Positions 1 to 10,343 of a DNA stretch of 64,000 bases are shown in pieces. Made by a program: the position numbers and the translations under genes. Where the stretch lies: positions 1,426,001-1,490,000 of the forward strand of contig NZ_AP028032.1 in NCBI RefSeq assembly GCF_030296935.1, given 5' to 3'. The number at the start of each line of letters is the position of its first letter. Positions within the stretch are counted from its first letter, which is position 1. The notes under the pieces are model-generated. The model did not search any database. It was given only the letters and a program-made list of their open reading frames with translations, and was not told the DNA's origin. The stretch is from Coprobacter fastidiosus (GTDB lineage Bacteria > Bacteroidota > Bacteroidia > Bacteroidales > Coprobacteraceae).

Positions 1-1797
1 ATAAGCTATAACATTTTCCGGCAAATGTTCTTCAAAATGTAAATTTGACTGTATATCGGTTGTCGTAACCATACGAAATGCAGAATGTTTTTTTCGAAGA
101 GCGATCAATTTTTTATAATAATCGAACAAATCATAATATATCGATTTATTTGCCCAATTAATTTGGTTGATAGAATCTGGAGATTCAAAAGAATTATGTA
201 CCAGTTTTTTACTTCTAAAAACCTCTTCCCCGTTAAACATAAACGGAATCCCTTGAGACGTAAATATAATAGTCTGCGCTAATTTATCATATCGAAGCAA
301 ATCAGACTCGGAAGTATTTTTCGGTACAGAAACAATAAGTTTATCGACCAGACACAGATCATCATGACTCGACACATAATTTATAGATTGCGACGGATAC
401 AAAGCATACGGCGATGTAGAATAATTTATCTGACTATAATCGATTTGGGGATGCTGAGTAGCAGCAACAATACCGAATTTTACACTTTCTTCCAACCCTG
501 ATTTTCCCGTAGCAAACCCTCGATTTTCATCTTTCTTAAAACTACCTTTCACTGCATCACGCACATCATCATTAAACACAGCAATGCCCGGCATTTGAGG
601 TGCATTTGTCTTCATTGCCCGTAGCTCCTGAGGATAAGGAGATGGTCCGGCAGTCCAACCTTCACCGTAAACAAAAATGGAAGGATCAATTCGATTTAAA
701 GAATCCCTGAGCATGTTCATCGTTTCCAGATCATGAATTCCCATCAGATCAAAACGGAAACCATCGATATGGTACTCTTTTACCCAATACAGAGCAGATT
801 GAACGATATATCGGCGTACCATTTCTCTTTCTGATGCCGTTTCGTTTCCACAATACGAAGCATCCGAATAAGTGCCGTCAGGATTATGCCGGTAATAATA
901 ACCGGGGACCGTCAAGTTAAAATTCGAACCGTCAGTCACGTAAGTATGATTATATACTACATCCATAATTACCCGAATACCATTTTTATGTAAAACCTGT
1001 ATCATCTGCTTCATCTCACGGATACGGGTTTCGGGCTTATAAGGATCTGTCGAATAAGATCCTTCAGGCACATTATAATTTTTAGGATCATACCCCCAAT
1101 TATATTTATTTTCATATAACTTTGTTTCATCGATAGAACCGAAATCAAAAGAGGGTAAAAGGTGAACATGTGTAATACCCAGTTCTTTTAAATGATCTAT
1201 TCCCGTTTTCAAACCTTCAGGGTTCACAGTTCCCCGCTCGGTGAGAGCAAGAAACTTACCCTTATTTTTAATACCGGATGTCGAATCGATCGAGAAATCC
1301 CGATAATGCATCTCATATAAAATAATATCCGTGAAGTTTTTTAACGGTGGCCGTATATCTTTATCCCAACCTTCAGGATTTGTATCTTGCATGCGTATAA
1401 TTGCCCCTCTGTTGCCATTCACCCCGACAGCCTTTGCCCAAATTCCGGGAGTCTCGGAAAGCCATTTTTCATCTTTTAATATCCGGTAAGTATAATATTT
1501 GCCATAAAGCTCCTCAGAGACAACCGCTCTAAACACTCCTGTATCAACATCTTTATCCATAGTGATTATTCTCTCAGGATCTCCATTCTCTCCATTATCA
1601 TATATCCTAATCTGGACAGCTTCTGCTGTAGGAGTCCATAATACAAAACATGTTTTGCCATCTGCTACGGTTACCCCCAAATCATCCCCCACATAAGCCG
1701 GATAATCTTCATAACTCTTATAAGCAGATTGTCGGTGATTACAACTGCTAATTACGAACATAAAAATCGCAAATAAAGAAAACGTGAACCACTTCAT
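1..1797 (-). CDS. pulA: Type I pullulanase, lipoprotein (3' end outside window)
   Basis: Debranching GH13 enzyme that hydrolyses alpha-1,6 links in pullulan, glycogen or starch. The 599 codons visible in the window are open. They begin with a lipoprotein signal (MKWFTFSLFAIFMFVISSC), so the protein is probably anchored in a membrane by its lipidated Cys. An N-terminal CBM48-like module follows, then the pullulanase hallmark YNWGYDP (about residues 230-236), region I DVVYNHT, region II GFRFDLMG with the predicted nucleophile Asp350, region III YGEGW with the predicted acid Glu379, and region IV YVSSHDD. The start is the ATG whose first base is 1797. The family is usually about 640-670 residues, so only the C-terminal domain is missing here. 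It is read divergently from the radical SAM gene. The substrate is inferred from the family. Confidence 0.93.
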   Translation of the reverse strand, partial: MKWFTFSLFAIFMFVISSCNHRQSAYKSYEDYPAYVGDDLGVTVADGKTCFVLWTPTAEAVQIRIYDNGENGDPERIITMDKDVDTGVFRAVVSEELYGKYYTYRILKDEKWLSETPGIWAKAVGVNGNRGAIIRMQDTNPEGWDKDIRPPLKNFTDIILYEMHYRDFSIDSTSGIKNKGKFLALTERGTVNPEGLKTGIDHLKELGITHVHLLPSFDFGSIDETKLYENKYNWGYDPKNYNVPEGSYSTDPYKPETRIREMKQMIQVLHKNGIRVIMDVVYNHTYVTDGSNFNLTVPGYYYRHNPDGTYSDASYCGNETASEREMVRRYIVQSALYWVKEYHIDGFRFDLMGIHDLETMNMLRDSLNRIDPSIFVYGEGWTAGPSPYPQELRAMKTNAPQMPGIAVFNDDVRDAVKGSFKKDENRGFATGKSGLEESVKFGIVAATQHPQIDYSQINYSTSPYALYPSQSINYVSSHDDLCLVDKLIVSVPKNTSESDLLRYDKLAQTIIFTSQGIPFMFNGEEVFRSKKLVHNSFESPDSINQINWANKSIYYDLFDYYKKLIALRKKHSAFRMVTTTDIQSNLHFEEHLPENVIAY

Positions 1798-1894
1798 TGA
1801 CCTACCAATTAATTTAAGAACACAGATCCATACTTTTATCTATAAAATCTTTAACGTTATAACATATTATCCAATGAAATAGTTTAGCTATTTA

Positions 1895-1902
1895 TATCTT
1901 TG
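1895..1902 (+). promoter_or_regulatory. Bacteroidetes -7 box (TATCTTTG) for the radical SAM gene
   Basis: TATCTTTG matches TAnnTTTG and lies 28 bp before the ATG at 1930. It overlaps an upstream in-frame TTG at 1900, which therefore could not be the start if this box is used. No convincing -33 TTTG is visible. Confidence 0.5.
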
Positions 1903-1929
1903 CAATCTATTAAAAAATTATCATGCAAT

Positions 1930-3555
1930 ATGAAAATTCTCTGGATAGATTTAAACAGTTCTTACGCTCATGCTTCTCTGGCATTACCAGCAATTCATGC
2001 ACAAATAAAGGGTAACCCGGATATCGAATGGGAAATCGTATCTTGCACTATCAATGAGAATATAGGCATGATCGTAAAGAACGCTGCAAAATGCAAACCC
2101 GATATTATTGCAGCGACCGCATGGTTATTTAACAAAGAAATATTATTGCATATTATTTGCAGACTTAAAGCTTTACTGCCTGATAGCAAAGTCATATTGG
2201 GCGGACCTGAATTTTTAGGAAATAACAAAGATTTTTTACTTTCAACACCATTTGTCGATTGTGTATTTCGAGGTGAAGGAGAAGAAAACGTCCCACTTTG
2301 GCTACAAATATGGGATAAACCTGAAAAATGGAATATGATAGAGGGGATTTGTTTTCTCGATTCTCAAAAACAGTATATAGATAAGGGAATAGCCCGCGTA
2401 CAATATTTCGAAAAACTGATTCCCCCCGAAGAAAGTAAATTCTTTAATTGGGAAAAACCGTTCGTACAATTAGAAACTACCCGAGGCTGTTTCAACACTT
2501 GCGCCTTCTGCGTAAGCGGAGGGGAAAAACCCGTACGCACTATCAATACAGAACAAATCCGAAAGAGATTGCAAATAATACAACAGCATAAAATAAAAAA
2601 CGTCAGGATACTGGACAGGACTTTTAATTATAACAACAAACGTGCTTTGGAATTATTGAAGCTTTTCCGGGAATTTTCGGGAATTCGATTCCACCTCGAA
2701 ATTCATCCGGCATTACTGACCAACGAACTGAAAACCGCATTAGCAGATATGCCGACAGGTTGTTTACACCTTGAAGCCGGAATACAGAGTTTACATGAAA
2801 ATGTACTTATGCAAAGCCGACGATCAGGAGATTTACAACGCTCTCTCGAAGGATTGAGATATTTATGTTCTTTAACCAACATGGAAACACATGCCGATCT
2901 AATAGCCGGACTTCCGCTATATAAATTAGAACAAATATTCGAGGATATCCATGTCCTCGCCCATTTCGGAGCCGGAGAAATTCAACTCGAATCATTAAAA
3001 GTCCTACCCGGGACAGAAATGCGAAAAAGAGCTGAAGAATGGGGTATCCGCTATTCTCCTTATCCTCCATACGAAGTATTGGAAACGAATGAAATAACCG
3101 CCGAAGAATTACAATACGCAAGACAATTATCCCGGTTACTCGACGGTTACTACAACACTCCTGTCTGGCAAAAGATCACACGCCAATTAATATTATCAGA
3201 ATCCGGATTTTTAAAAAGCTTTTTGAACTTTCTTATCGCTTCCGATGTAATAGACAAGCCTTTAAGTATAGAGAAAAGAGGTCTGCTCCTTTACGATTTC
3301 TGTAAACAGGTATATCCCGAATATACCGTCCACGTATCTGTTGCATGGATTATTGCCGGACTTTCCTTAAAAAAAGCTCCTGCGGAAAAAGTCATGACAA
3401 AACATCAAAATCCCCCGTCTTCATGGAATATTTTACAAGGGAAATATAAAGATTCCCTAAAACTTTGCCGCTTACCTCACAAAACGGGTAATTATTGGTT
3501 CGGATTCGAACTTGAAACACAAACTCATGTACCGGTCTTTATCGCCGAAAATTAA
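1930..3555 (+). CDS. B12-binding domain radical SAM protein (DUF4080-type)
   Basis: 541 residues. The N-terminal third (starts MKILWIDLNSSYAHASLALP) looks like a cobalamin-binding Rossmann domain (KVILGGPEF). A radical SAM domain follows with the 4Fe-4S motif CFNTCAFC (Cys187, Cys191, Cys194). The C-terminal part resembles the DUF4080 extension found in Bacteroidetes and Firmicutes members. The family's reaction is not generally known; these proteins are often described as putative methyltransferases or Fe-S oxidoreductases acting on an unknown substrate. I chose ATG 1930 over an upstream in-frame TTG at 1900 because the -7 box covers the TTG. It stands alone, divergent from pullulanase and 99 bp before a Crp/Fnr-like gene. 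Confidence 0.85.
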   Translation: MKILWIDLNSSYAHASLALPAIHAQIKGNPDIEWEIVSCTINENIGMIVKNAAKCKPDIIAATAWLFNKEILLHIICRLKALLPDSKVILGGPEFLGNNKDFLLSTPFVDCVFRGEGEENVPLWLQIWDKPEKWNMIEGICFLDSQKQYIDKGIARVQYFEKLIPPEESKFFNWEKPFVQLETTRGCFNTCAFCVSGGEKPVRTINTEQIRKRLQIIQQHKIKNVRILDRTFNYNNKRALELLKLFREFSGIRFHLEIHPALLTNELKTALADMPTGCLHLEAGIQSLHENVLMQSRRSGDLQRSLEGLRYLCSLTNMETHADLIAGLPLYKLEQIFEDIHVLAHFGAGEIQLESLKVLPGTEMRKRAEEWGIRYSPYPPYEVLETNEITAEELQYARQLSRLLDGYYNTPVWQKITRQLILSESGFLKSFLNFLIASDVIDKPLSIEKRGLLLYDFCKQVYPEYTVHVSVAWIIAGLSLKKAPAEKVMTKHQNPPSSWNILQGKYKDSLKLCRLPHKTGNYWFGFELETQTHVPVFIAEN

Positions 3556-3623
3556 AGTATTACAGATTTTTATATTATATACGTTTTTAAGAAGAACTTA
3601 CATTCTTTACCGTTTATATTCTT

Positions 3624-3631
3624 TATATTTG
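3624..3631 (+). promoter_or_regulatory. -7 box (TATATTTG) for the Crp/Fnr-like gene
   Basis: TATATTTG lies 23 bp before the ATG at 3655, in the 99-bp gap after the radical SAM gene. This suggests the regulator has its own promoter. Confidence 0.5.
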
Positions 3632-3654
3632 CGGACAATTAATAAATACAGCAC

Positions 3655-4242
3655 ATGGAGTTAAAATACAACAACATCGATTATCTAAATAAATCGATTT
3701 CAGTTTTACCCCAAGAAGACAAAGAGAAATTAAAATCTATATTATCGGAAAATTTCTACAAAAAAGGAGAAATTATCAGCAGTGTAAAAGAGATCGAAGA
3801 GCATATATATATTATCTCTCAAGGCGGCGCTAGAGTTTTTTATCTTAAAGACGGGAAAGAAATTACTTTTTCATTCGCTTTTGATCAAGACTTGGTCCTT
3901 TGTCTCAATTCGCAAATCAATAAGCCCGAACTGCCTAAAATCATCGAGTTCCTCGAAGATTCTCATGTAATAACCATAAATATCAATTTATTTTCACAGC
4001 CCTTAAAAATAAGAGATATTACAACAGCACAACGTATAAACCGCATTCTGCTCGATTACAGCTATTTCCTGGAAGAAAGAATCATTAATTTACAATGCAG
4101 AAGCGCCCGCGAAAGGTATGAATGGGTCGTGACGCGTTACCCTCGTTTATTACAACGAGCTACATTAGGACAAATTGCCTCGTTCTTAGGAATCACCCAA
4201 GAAACGATCAGTAGAATACGTTCTGAAAAATACCCGCTTTGA
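3655..4242 (+). CDS. Crp/Fnr-family transcriptional regulator
   Basis: 195 residues with a cyclic-nucleotide-binding-type beta-roll in the first ~120 (KKGEIISSVKEIEEHIYIISQGG) and a C-terminal helix-turn-helix (LGQIASFLGITQETISRIRS). The recognition helix pattern ITQETISRIR is typical of Crp/Fnr-like proteins of Bacteroidetes. No Fnr-type cluster of four cysteines is present, so an O2-sensing Fe-S cluster is unlikely; the ligand is unknown. It lies 275 bp upstream of, and in the same direction as, the RND efflux operon. That makes it a candidate regulator of the operon, but this is inferred from position only. Confidence 0.85.
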   Translation: MELKYNNIDYLNKSISVLPQEDKEKLKSILSENFYKKGEIISSVKEIEEHIYIISQGGARVFYLKDGKEITFSFAFDQDLVLCLNSQINKPELPKIIEFLEDSHVITININLFSQPLKIRDITTAQRINRILLDYSYFLEERIINLQCRSARERYEWVVTRYPRLLQRATLGQIASFLGITQETISRIRSEKYPL

Positions 4243-4517
4243 TCAAACTTAGTTGATATGTTAATTTCCAAAGGATAAAATTGTTAATTTAACACAGCAT
4301 TTAACGAGATTTACAATCTCAAAAGAATTATTTTTGACATATATCAAAACACAATTCCTTTTATCACGGTACATTTGTACCCAAATTTAGATTGTTTGAA
4401 TTTCTAAGGTATAGAAGATTGGTAAATTTTCGTAGGGAAGTCGATTCCGTAACGGCAAGATACATTCTATTCCTTCTTTAAAAAATAGGTATTAGATATA
4501 TCAATATTAAGACAAAT
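4243..4517 (+). promoter_or_regulatory. Control region of the efflux operon with two short dyads
   Basis: No gene is visible. There is an 11-bp perfect dyad GTTAATTTAAC at 4283-4293. A second dyad GGTACATTTGTACC at 4368-4381 contains a -7-like box TACATTTG (4370-4377). If that box is used, the leader before the ATG at 4518 is about 130 nt. A dyad over a promoter box is a typical operator arrangement, but the binding protein is unknown; the Crp/Fnr-like protein encoded just upstream is one candidate. Confidence 0.4.
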
Positions 4518-5708
4518 ATGAAAATTCGGAAAGCTATGATTATTCAATCACAACGAGTAATTTTATCGACAGCAATATGCTTGTCACTTTTTTCATGCGG
4601 TAAACAACAACAAAGTGGGTTTAACATGGTAAAAGAATACCCAGTCACCACTTTACAACCGGAATCAGTAGAACTGAATACTTCCTATCCGGCAACAATC
4701 AAAGGTCGTCAAGATATAGAAATCAGACCTAATGTCAGCGGATTCATTACACAACTTTGTGTAGATGAAGGTGCAACTGTTCACAAAGGACAACTTCTAT
4801 TCGTTATAGATCCTGTCCAATATGAAGAAGCAGTTAAAGTTGCCGAAGCAGCAGTTAAAGTTGCTGAAGCTAATGTAGCCACGGCCCAACTAACAGCAGA
4901 CAACAAAGCGGAACTGGCAAAAAAGAACATTATCAGCGATTATGACAAACAGATGGCATTCAATACTTTGGCTACTCAAAAAGCAGCATTGGCACAAGCA
5001 AAAGCCCAATTAATCAATGCCAAACAAAATTTATCATATACTAAGGTAATCAGTCCGTCCAACGGTGTTGTCGGCACAATTCCCCTACGTGTAGGAAGTT
5101 TGGTAAGCCCCAGTTCGGCAACTCCATTAACAACCGTTTCCGATAACTCTGAGATGTTTGCCTATTTCTCATTAAACGAAAAGCAGATTCTCGAATTGGC
5201 ACGCGAACATGGAGCAAACAATCTGGTACAAAATCTTCCGGAAGTTCAACTAAAATTATCAGATGGAACTTTATATAATAAAAAAGGAAAAATCGCCACA
5301 ATCAGCGGAATTATAGATCAGTCAACAGGGACTTCCAACTTGCGTGCAGCATTCCCAAACCCCGACCAGTTACTTCGTAGCGGAAATACAGGAGATATAC
5401 TTGTTCCGATAAAGCTTGATTCAGCCATTTTAGTTCCTCAAGCCGCGACATACGAAATGCAAGATAAACGATTTGTATATATCGTACAAGATGATTCTAC
5501 CGTAAAAAATACGGAAATAAAAATCCTAAATGTAGATGACGGGAAAAACTTTGTAGTAACGTCAGGACTAAAAGCTGGAGACAGAATTGTTCTTGAAGGT
5601 GCAGGTACCCTGAAAGACGGTGCTCAAATAAAACCGATCTCACCTGAAGAAGCTGCAGCCAAACTGAAAGCGATGACACAAACACAAGCTGCCGGAAAAA
5701 ATAAATAA
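4518..5708 (+). CDS. RND efflux periplasmic adaptor (AcrA/MexA type)
   Basis: 396-residue membrane-fusion protein linking the inner-membrane RND pump to the outer-membrane channel. It has a lipoprotein signal with lipobox LFSC (Cys27 if the first ATG is used). A biotinyl-lipoyl half (GFITQLCVDEGATVHKGQLLF) is followed by an Ala/Lys/Glu-rich alpha-hairpin coiled coil (about residues 105-165), the second lipoyl half (VISPSNGVVGTIPLRVGSLV) and the beta-barrel and membrane-proximal domains. Length and layout match the HlyD/AcrA family. It is the first gene of a three-gene operon, with 27 bp to the pump gene. The substrate cannot be told from the sequence. Confidence 0.93.
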   Translation: MKIRKAMIIQSQRVILSTAICLSLFSCGKQQQSGFNMVKEYPVTTLQPESVELNTSYPATIKGRQDIEIRPNVSGFITQLCVDEGATVHKGQLLFVIDPVQYEEAVKVAEAAVKVAEANVATAQLTADNKAELAKKNIISDYDKQMAFNTLATQKAALAQAKAQLINAKQNLSYTKVISPSNGVVGTIPLRVGSLVSPSSATPLTTVSDNSEMFAYFSLNEKQILELAREHGANNLVQNLPEVQLKLSDGTLYNKKGKIATISGIIDQSTGTSNLRAAFPNPDQLLRSGNTGDILVPIKLDSAILVPQAATYEMQDKRFVYIVQDDSTVKNTEIKILNVDDGKNFVVTSGLKAGDRIVLEGAGTLKDGAQIKPISPEEAAAKLKAMTQTQAAGKNK

Positions 5709-5735
5709 TAAATTCATAAACAGTATAATAAAGAT

Positions 5736-8700
5736 ATGAAGCTAGATAGATTTATAAACCGCCCTGTGCTTTCGACGGTTATTTCCATTTTGATAGTCAT
5801 TTTGGGAATATTAGGGTTGGTATCCTTACCTATTACACAGTATCCGGATATCGCCCCCCCTACCGTACGTGTATCTGCAACTTATACCGGAGCTAATGCC
5901 CAAACTGTATTGAATAGTGTAATCGCACCTCTGGAAGAACAGATAAACGGGGTAGAGAATATGATGTATATGACCTCAACGGCATCTAATAACGGAGAAG
6001 CAAGCATCGAGGTCTATTTCAATCAGGGAACAGATCCGGATATGGCTGCCGTAAACGTACAAAACCGCGTTACTAAAGCTCAAGGGTTCTTGCCGTCAGA
6101 AGTTACCCAAATCGGTGTGACGACACAGAAACGCCAAACCAGTATGTTATTGGGATTTGCTATTTATAGTACAGATGATCGATATGATATAAAATTTCTC
6201 GAAAACTATGCAAACATTAATATCATACCTGAAGTAAAACGTATTCCCGGTGTCGGAGATGCAATGGTGATGGGTGCAGACTATTCCATGCGTATCTGGT
6301 TGAAACCAGATGTTATGGCACAATATAAATTGATGCCTACCGACGTATCCGCTGCTTTAGCAGAACAAAATATCGAAGCTGCACCAGGTCAATTCGGCGA
6401 AAACGGAAATCAGTCGTTCCAATATGTCATGCGATATAAAGGACGTTTACAAACCGAAGAAGAGTTTGGAGACATTGTTATCAAAGCTACTGAAAACGGA
6501 GAAATTCTACGATTAAAGGACATTGCTACAATTGAACTTGGACGATTAACATACGGGTTTGACAACAAAGTCAACGGACATAATGGTGTTACCACCATCA
6601 TATTCCAAACAGCAGGATCGAATGCAACCCAAATCATCAAAGATATAGAAGCATATCTTGCTCAAGCGGAAAAACAATTCCCGTCAGGAATAAAAACTGA
6701 AGTCTTATTAAATGCCAATGACTTCCTTTTCGCCTCTATCGAGGAGGTTATCAAAACATTAGTCGAAGCATTTATTCTCGTATTCTTCGTAGTATATATA
6801 TTCTTACAAGACTTCCGTTCTACATTGATCCCAGCTATCGCTATCCCGGTAGCCCTCATCGGTACATTCTTTGCTTTGTACCTGATCGGATTTAGTTTGA
6901 ACTTGTTGACTCTATGTGCTATGGTACTTGCCATTGCGATAGTCGTCGATGATGCAATAGTCGTCGTCGAGGGCGTCCATGCGAAACTTGACCAGGGATA
7001 TAAATCATCCCGTAAAGCTTCCATCGATGCCATGAGTGAATTAGGTGGTGCTATCGTTTCTATTACATTGGTAATGATGTCCGTATTTATCCCTGTAAGT
7101 TTCATGGGAGGTACATCCGGTACATTCTATCGCCAATTCGGATTGACTATGGCTATAGCCATTGGGTTCTCAGCTATCAATGCATTGACTCTTAGTCCGG
7201 CATTATGTGCTTTGTTTTTGAAACCTCATCAGAAAGAAGGAGAAAAGAAAATGAGTTTAATAGACCGTTTTCACACTTCTTTCAACACGGCATATGACAT
7301 CGTACTCAAAAAATACAAACGCCAGACATCGTTCTTTATAAATCATAAATGGCTATCTATAGGGACGGTAGTCCTTAGCGTTATAGTATTAGTTTTCTTG
7401 ATGAGATCAACCCCGACAGGACTAGTACCCAACGAAGATACAGGAACAATCTTTGCTATGGTATCTATGCCTCCCGGAACATCTATGGAACGTACTGATG
7501 CCATGATGCAAAAAGTTGACAGCATGATCGCTGCTATCCCGGCCGTAAAAGGACGAACTCAAATTACGGGATATAACTTTGTTGCTGGACAAGGTAATTC
7601 TTACGGATCTATCATCGTCAAACTAAAAGATTGGAAAGAGCGTAGCTCGGAAGAAAGTTCGGACAATATCATTAAAATGCTATATGGGAAGTCTGCCCAA
7701 ATATTTAATGAAGGACAGATTCTTTTCTTCGCACCTCCTATGATTCCGGGTTACGGAGTAAGTAGCGGTTTCGAACTCAACTTACAGGATAAAACCGGAG
7801 GAGATTTGAACGATTTCTTTGAAGTCGCTCAAAATTTCTTAGCAAAGCTGAATGCCCGTCCGGAAATTGCGGCAGCACAAACAGCATTTAGTCCGGTATT
7901 CCCCCAATACATGATCGATATTGATGCGGCAAAATGTAAGCAAGCCGGCATCAGTCCGAGAGATATTCTCACTACATTACAAGGATATTATGGAGGTTTG
8001 TATTCTTCAAACTTCAACCGTTTCGGTAAACTATACCGTGTTATGATCCAAGCCGATCCGCAAAGCCGCATCAGCCCGGAAACACTAAACAGTATTAAAG
8101 TACGCAATGGTAATGAGATGGCTCCGATCACTCAATTCGTAACATTAAAGAAAGTATACGGTCCGGATAATATCACACGTTTCAACATGTACACTTCTAT
8201 GAAAGTAAACGGGTCTCCTGTTCCCGGAGTCAGCTCAGGAGATGCAATCAAAGTTATAGAAGAAGTAGCCGCAGAAACATTGCCTGTCGGATACGGATAC
8301 GAATTCTCTGGTATAACGAGGGAAGAACAAAGCACAGGAGCCAATACGACTGTAATAATCTTTGCTTTATGTCTTGTTTTCGTATATCTGCTATTGAGTG
8401 CCCAATATGAAAGTTATATTCTTCCGTTGGCAGTAATACTTTCCATACCGTTCGGTTTAGCGGGAAGTTTTATTTTCGCCCAAATAATGAGTGTAGAAAA
8501 CAATATTTATCTGCAAATCGCTTTAATCATGTTGGTCGGATTGTTGGCAAAGAATGCTATTCTTATCGTTGAATTTGCTCTTGACCGTAGAAAAACAGGT
8601 ATGAGTATCGTCGATTCTGCGATACAAGGAGCAGCAGCCCGTTTACGTCCTATTCTTATGACCTCCTTGGCAATGGTTATAGGGCTTCTTCCTATGATGT

Positions 8701-8906
8701 TCGCTCACGGTGTAGGTGCAAATGGAAACAGTACGCTGGGAACAGGAGCTGTAGGCGGTATGTTCATCGGTATGGTTTGTCAGATCTTTATCGTACCTGC
8801 TCTTTTCGTTATATTTGAAATAATACAGGAAAAATTCAAACCTATCGAATGGCACGATACGGATAACAGCGAGATCGAGGCAGAGATTGAACAATATACC
8901 AAATAA
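5736..8906 (+). CDS. RND multidrug efflux pump, HAE1 family (AcrB type)
   Basis: 1056-residue inner-membrane proton-drug antiporter. It starts MKLDRFINRPVLSTVISILI, the usual TM1 of AcrB homologues, and shows the two-fold RND layout with large periplasmic loops. The proton-relay aspartates are present in TM4 (VVDDAIVVVEG, Asp405/Asp406) and the TM10 lysine is in GLLAKNAILIVEF. The motif GSSIEVYF-like region NNGEASIEVYFNQGTDPDMA is conserved. Length matches the family (about 1030-1060). It overlaps the earliest in-frame start of the next gene, but the channel gene more likely starts downstream. Substrates are unknown. Confidence 0.95.
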   Translation: MKLDRFINRPVLSTVISILIVILGILGLVSLPITQYPDIAPPTVRVSATYTGANAQTVLNSVIAPLEEQINGVENMMYMTSTASNNGEASIEVYFNQGTDPDMAAVNVQNRVTKAQGFLPSEVTQIGVTTQKRQTSMLLGFAIYSTDDRYDIKFLENYANINIIPEVKRIPGVGDAMVMGADYSMRIWLKPDVMAQYKLMPTDVSAALAEQNIEAAPGQFGENGNQSFQYVMRYKGRLQTEEEFGDIVIKATENGEILRLKDIATIELGRLTYGFDNKVNGHNGVTTIIFQTAGSNATQIIKDIEAYLAQAEKQFPSGIKTEVLLNANDFLFASIEEVIKTLVEAFILVFFVVYIFLQDFRSTLIPAIAIPVALIGTFFALYLIGFSLNLLTLCAMVLAIAIVVDDAIVVVEGVHAKLDQGYKSSRKASIDAMSELGGAIVSITLVMMSVFIPVSFMGGTSGTFYRQFGLTMAIAIGFSAINALTLSPALCALFLKPHQKEGEKKMSLIDRFHTSFNTAYDIVLKKYKRQTSFFINHKWLSIGTVVLSVIVLVFLMRSTPTGLVPNEDTGTIFAMVSMPPGTSMERTDAMMQKVDSMIAAIPAVKGRTQITGYNFVAGQGNSYGSIIVKLKDWKERSSEESSDNIIKMLYGKSAQIFNEGQILFFAPPMIPGYGVSSGFELNLQDKTGGDLNDFFEVAQNFLAKLNARPEIAAAQTAFSPVFPQYMIDIDAAKCKQAGISPRDILTTLQGYYGGLYSSNFNRFGKLYRVMIQADPQSRISPETLNSIKVRNGNEMAPITQFVTLKKVYGPDNITRFNMYTSMKVNGSPVPGVSSGDAIKVIEEVAAETLPVGYGYEFSGITREEQSTGANTTVIIFALCLVFVYLLLSAQYESYILPLAVILSIPFGLAGSFIFAQIMSVENNIYLQIALIMLVGLLAKNAILIVEFALDRRKTGMSIVDSAIQGAAARLRPILMTSLAMVIGLLPMMFAHGVGANGNSTLGTGAVGGMFIGMVCQIFIVPALFVIFEIIQEKFKPIEWHDTDNSEIEAEIEQYTK

Positions 8907-8931
8907 AGGTTTTCACATTAAAGAAAAGAAA

Positions 8932-10320
8932 ATGAAGAAACAAATAATTTTATATACTGTATGTCTGGCAGCCATGATGAGTAGCTGTCACATATATAAA
9001 TCCTATGATCGTCCTGAAGTGGACACACAAGGGTTGTATCGAGATCCGGTATCAGATAACGATACTCTCGCTTCGGATACGACCAACATGGGCAACTTAC
9101 CTTGGGAACAAGTCTTCACCGATCCCCAATTACAAGCTCTCATCCGATTAGGTTTAGAGCAAAATACTGATCTACAAAGTGCAATACAAAATGTAAAAGC
9201 AGCCGAAGCCGGACTTATGTCGGCACGGCTGGCTTATGCTCCTTCTCTTGCAATTGCACCACAAGGAGGAGTCAGCCATTTAGAAGGATCTAAAAGAAGC
9301 TGGACTTATACGCTCCCTATATCTGCAAGCTGGGAGGTCGACTTGTTCGGGAAACTTCTTAATTCAAAGCGAGGTGCCAAAGTAGCTTTATTACAAAGTA
9401 AAGCTTACAAACAGGCTGTACAAACGCAGGTAATAGCAACAATCGCAAACTGCTACTACACATTACTGATGTTGGACAAACAATTGGCTATAACTGAAGA
9501 AACTTCTATCATCTGGGATAAAAGTATCGAGACCATGCGGTCGATGAAAGAAGCCGGAATGGTCAATGAGGCGGCAATCGTACAGAGCGAAGCTAACAGT
9601 TATATGATTAAAGCCTCAATACCTGATTTGAAACAACAAATCAGAGAAACAGAAAATTCCCTTTCTCTCGTTCTTAAAGAAGCTCCGCAAAAAATCAAAA
9701 GAGGGACATTAGAAGAACAAAAACTTCCCGAAGTACTTAATTCCGGAGTTCCTATACAATTATTAGCTAATCGTCCAGACGTAAAAGCTGCAGAAATGTC
9801 TTTGGCCGGAGCTTATTACAGTACAAATCAAGCGCGATCGGCTTTCTATCCACAAATATCTATAACAGGAACGTTAGGATGGACAAATAGTGTCACAGGG
9901 ATGCCGATTTTCGATGTCCCCAAAATGATCATGTCTGCTCTTGGAACTTTGACTCAACCTTTATTTTATCGGGGCGCTAACTTAGCAAAACTGAAAACAG
10001 CTAAAGCGCAACAAGAGATAGCTGCTCTCAATTTCCAGCAATCCATACTAAATGCAGGAAGTGAAGTCAGCAATGCCCTTTATCAATATCAAGCAGCTAA
10101 CGAGAAGACCATCCAACGGGAAAAACAGATAAATTCCTTAGAAAAATCGGTCGAATATACACAACAATTGCTAACTTTAGGGACTTCTACTTATCTAGAA
10201 GTTCTTACGGCACAGCAATCATTGTTAAGCGCCCAATTATCCGGAATATCGGATGAGTTCCAACGCATACAAGCTGTCGTAAATTTATACCACGCCTTAG
10301 GTGGAGGACGAACAGAATAA
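8932..10320 (+). CDS. Outer-membrane efflux channel lipoprotein (TolC/OprM, NodT type)
   Basis: Third component of the RND efflux system: a trimeric outer-membrane barrel with a periplasmic alpha-tunnel. The start at 8932 (MKKQIILYTVCLAAMMSSC) gives a clean lipobox, Cys19. An in-frame ATG at 8887 would overlap the pump gene and put a polar stretch before the signal, so I reject it. Two repeated OEP domains are seen, for example GLEQNTDLQSAIQNVKAAEA and LANRPDVKAAEMSLAGAYYS, the latter carrying the conserved NRPDV motif. 462 residues, usual for the OprM/NodT group. Confidence 0.93.
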   Translation: MKKQIILYTVCLAAMMSSCHIYKSYDRPEVDTQGLYRDPVSDNDTLASDTTNMGNLPWEQVFTDPQLQALIRLGLEQNTDLQSAIQNVKAAEAGLMSARLAYAPSLAIAPQGGVSHLEGSKRSWTYTLPISASWEVDLFGKLLNSKRGAKVALLQSKAYKQAVQTQVIATIANCYYTLLMLDKQLAITEETSIIWDKSIETMRSMKEAGMVNEAAIVQSEANSYMIKASIPDLKQQIRETENSLSLVLKEAPQKIKRGTLEEQKLPEVLNSGVPIQLLANRPDVKAAEMSLAGAYYSTNQARSAFYPQISITGTLGWTNSVTGMPIFDVPKMIMSALGTLTQPLFYRGANLAKLKTAKAQQEIAALNFQQSILNAGSEVSNALYQYQAANEKTIQREKQINSLEKSVEYTQQLLTLGTSTYLEVLTAQQSLLSAQLSGISDEFQRIQAVVNLYHALGGGRTE

Positions 10321-10343
10321 ATTAACCCTAAATTCCATGTAAT

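Noticed and set aside
6662-7105. 147-codon minus-strand ORF within the RND pump gene
   Set aside because: Antisense shadow of the strongly conserved pump gene, with low-complexity Thr/Ala/Ile composition and no family resemblance.
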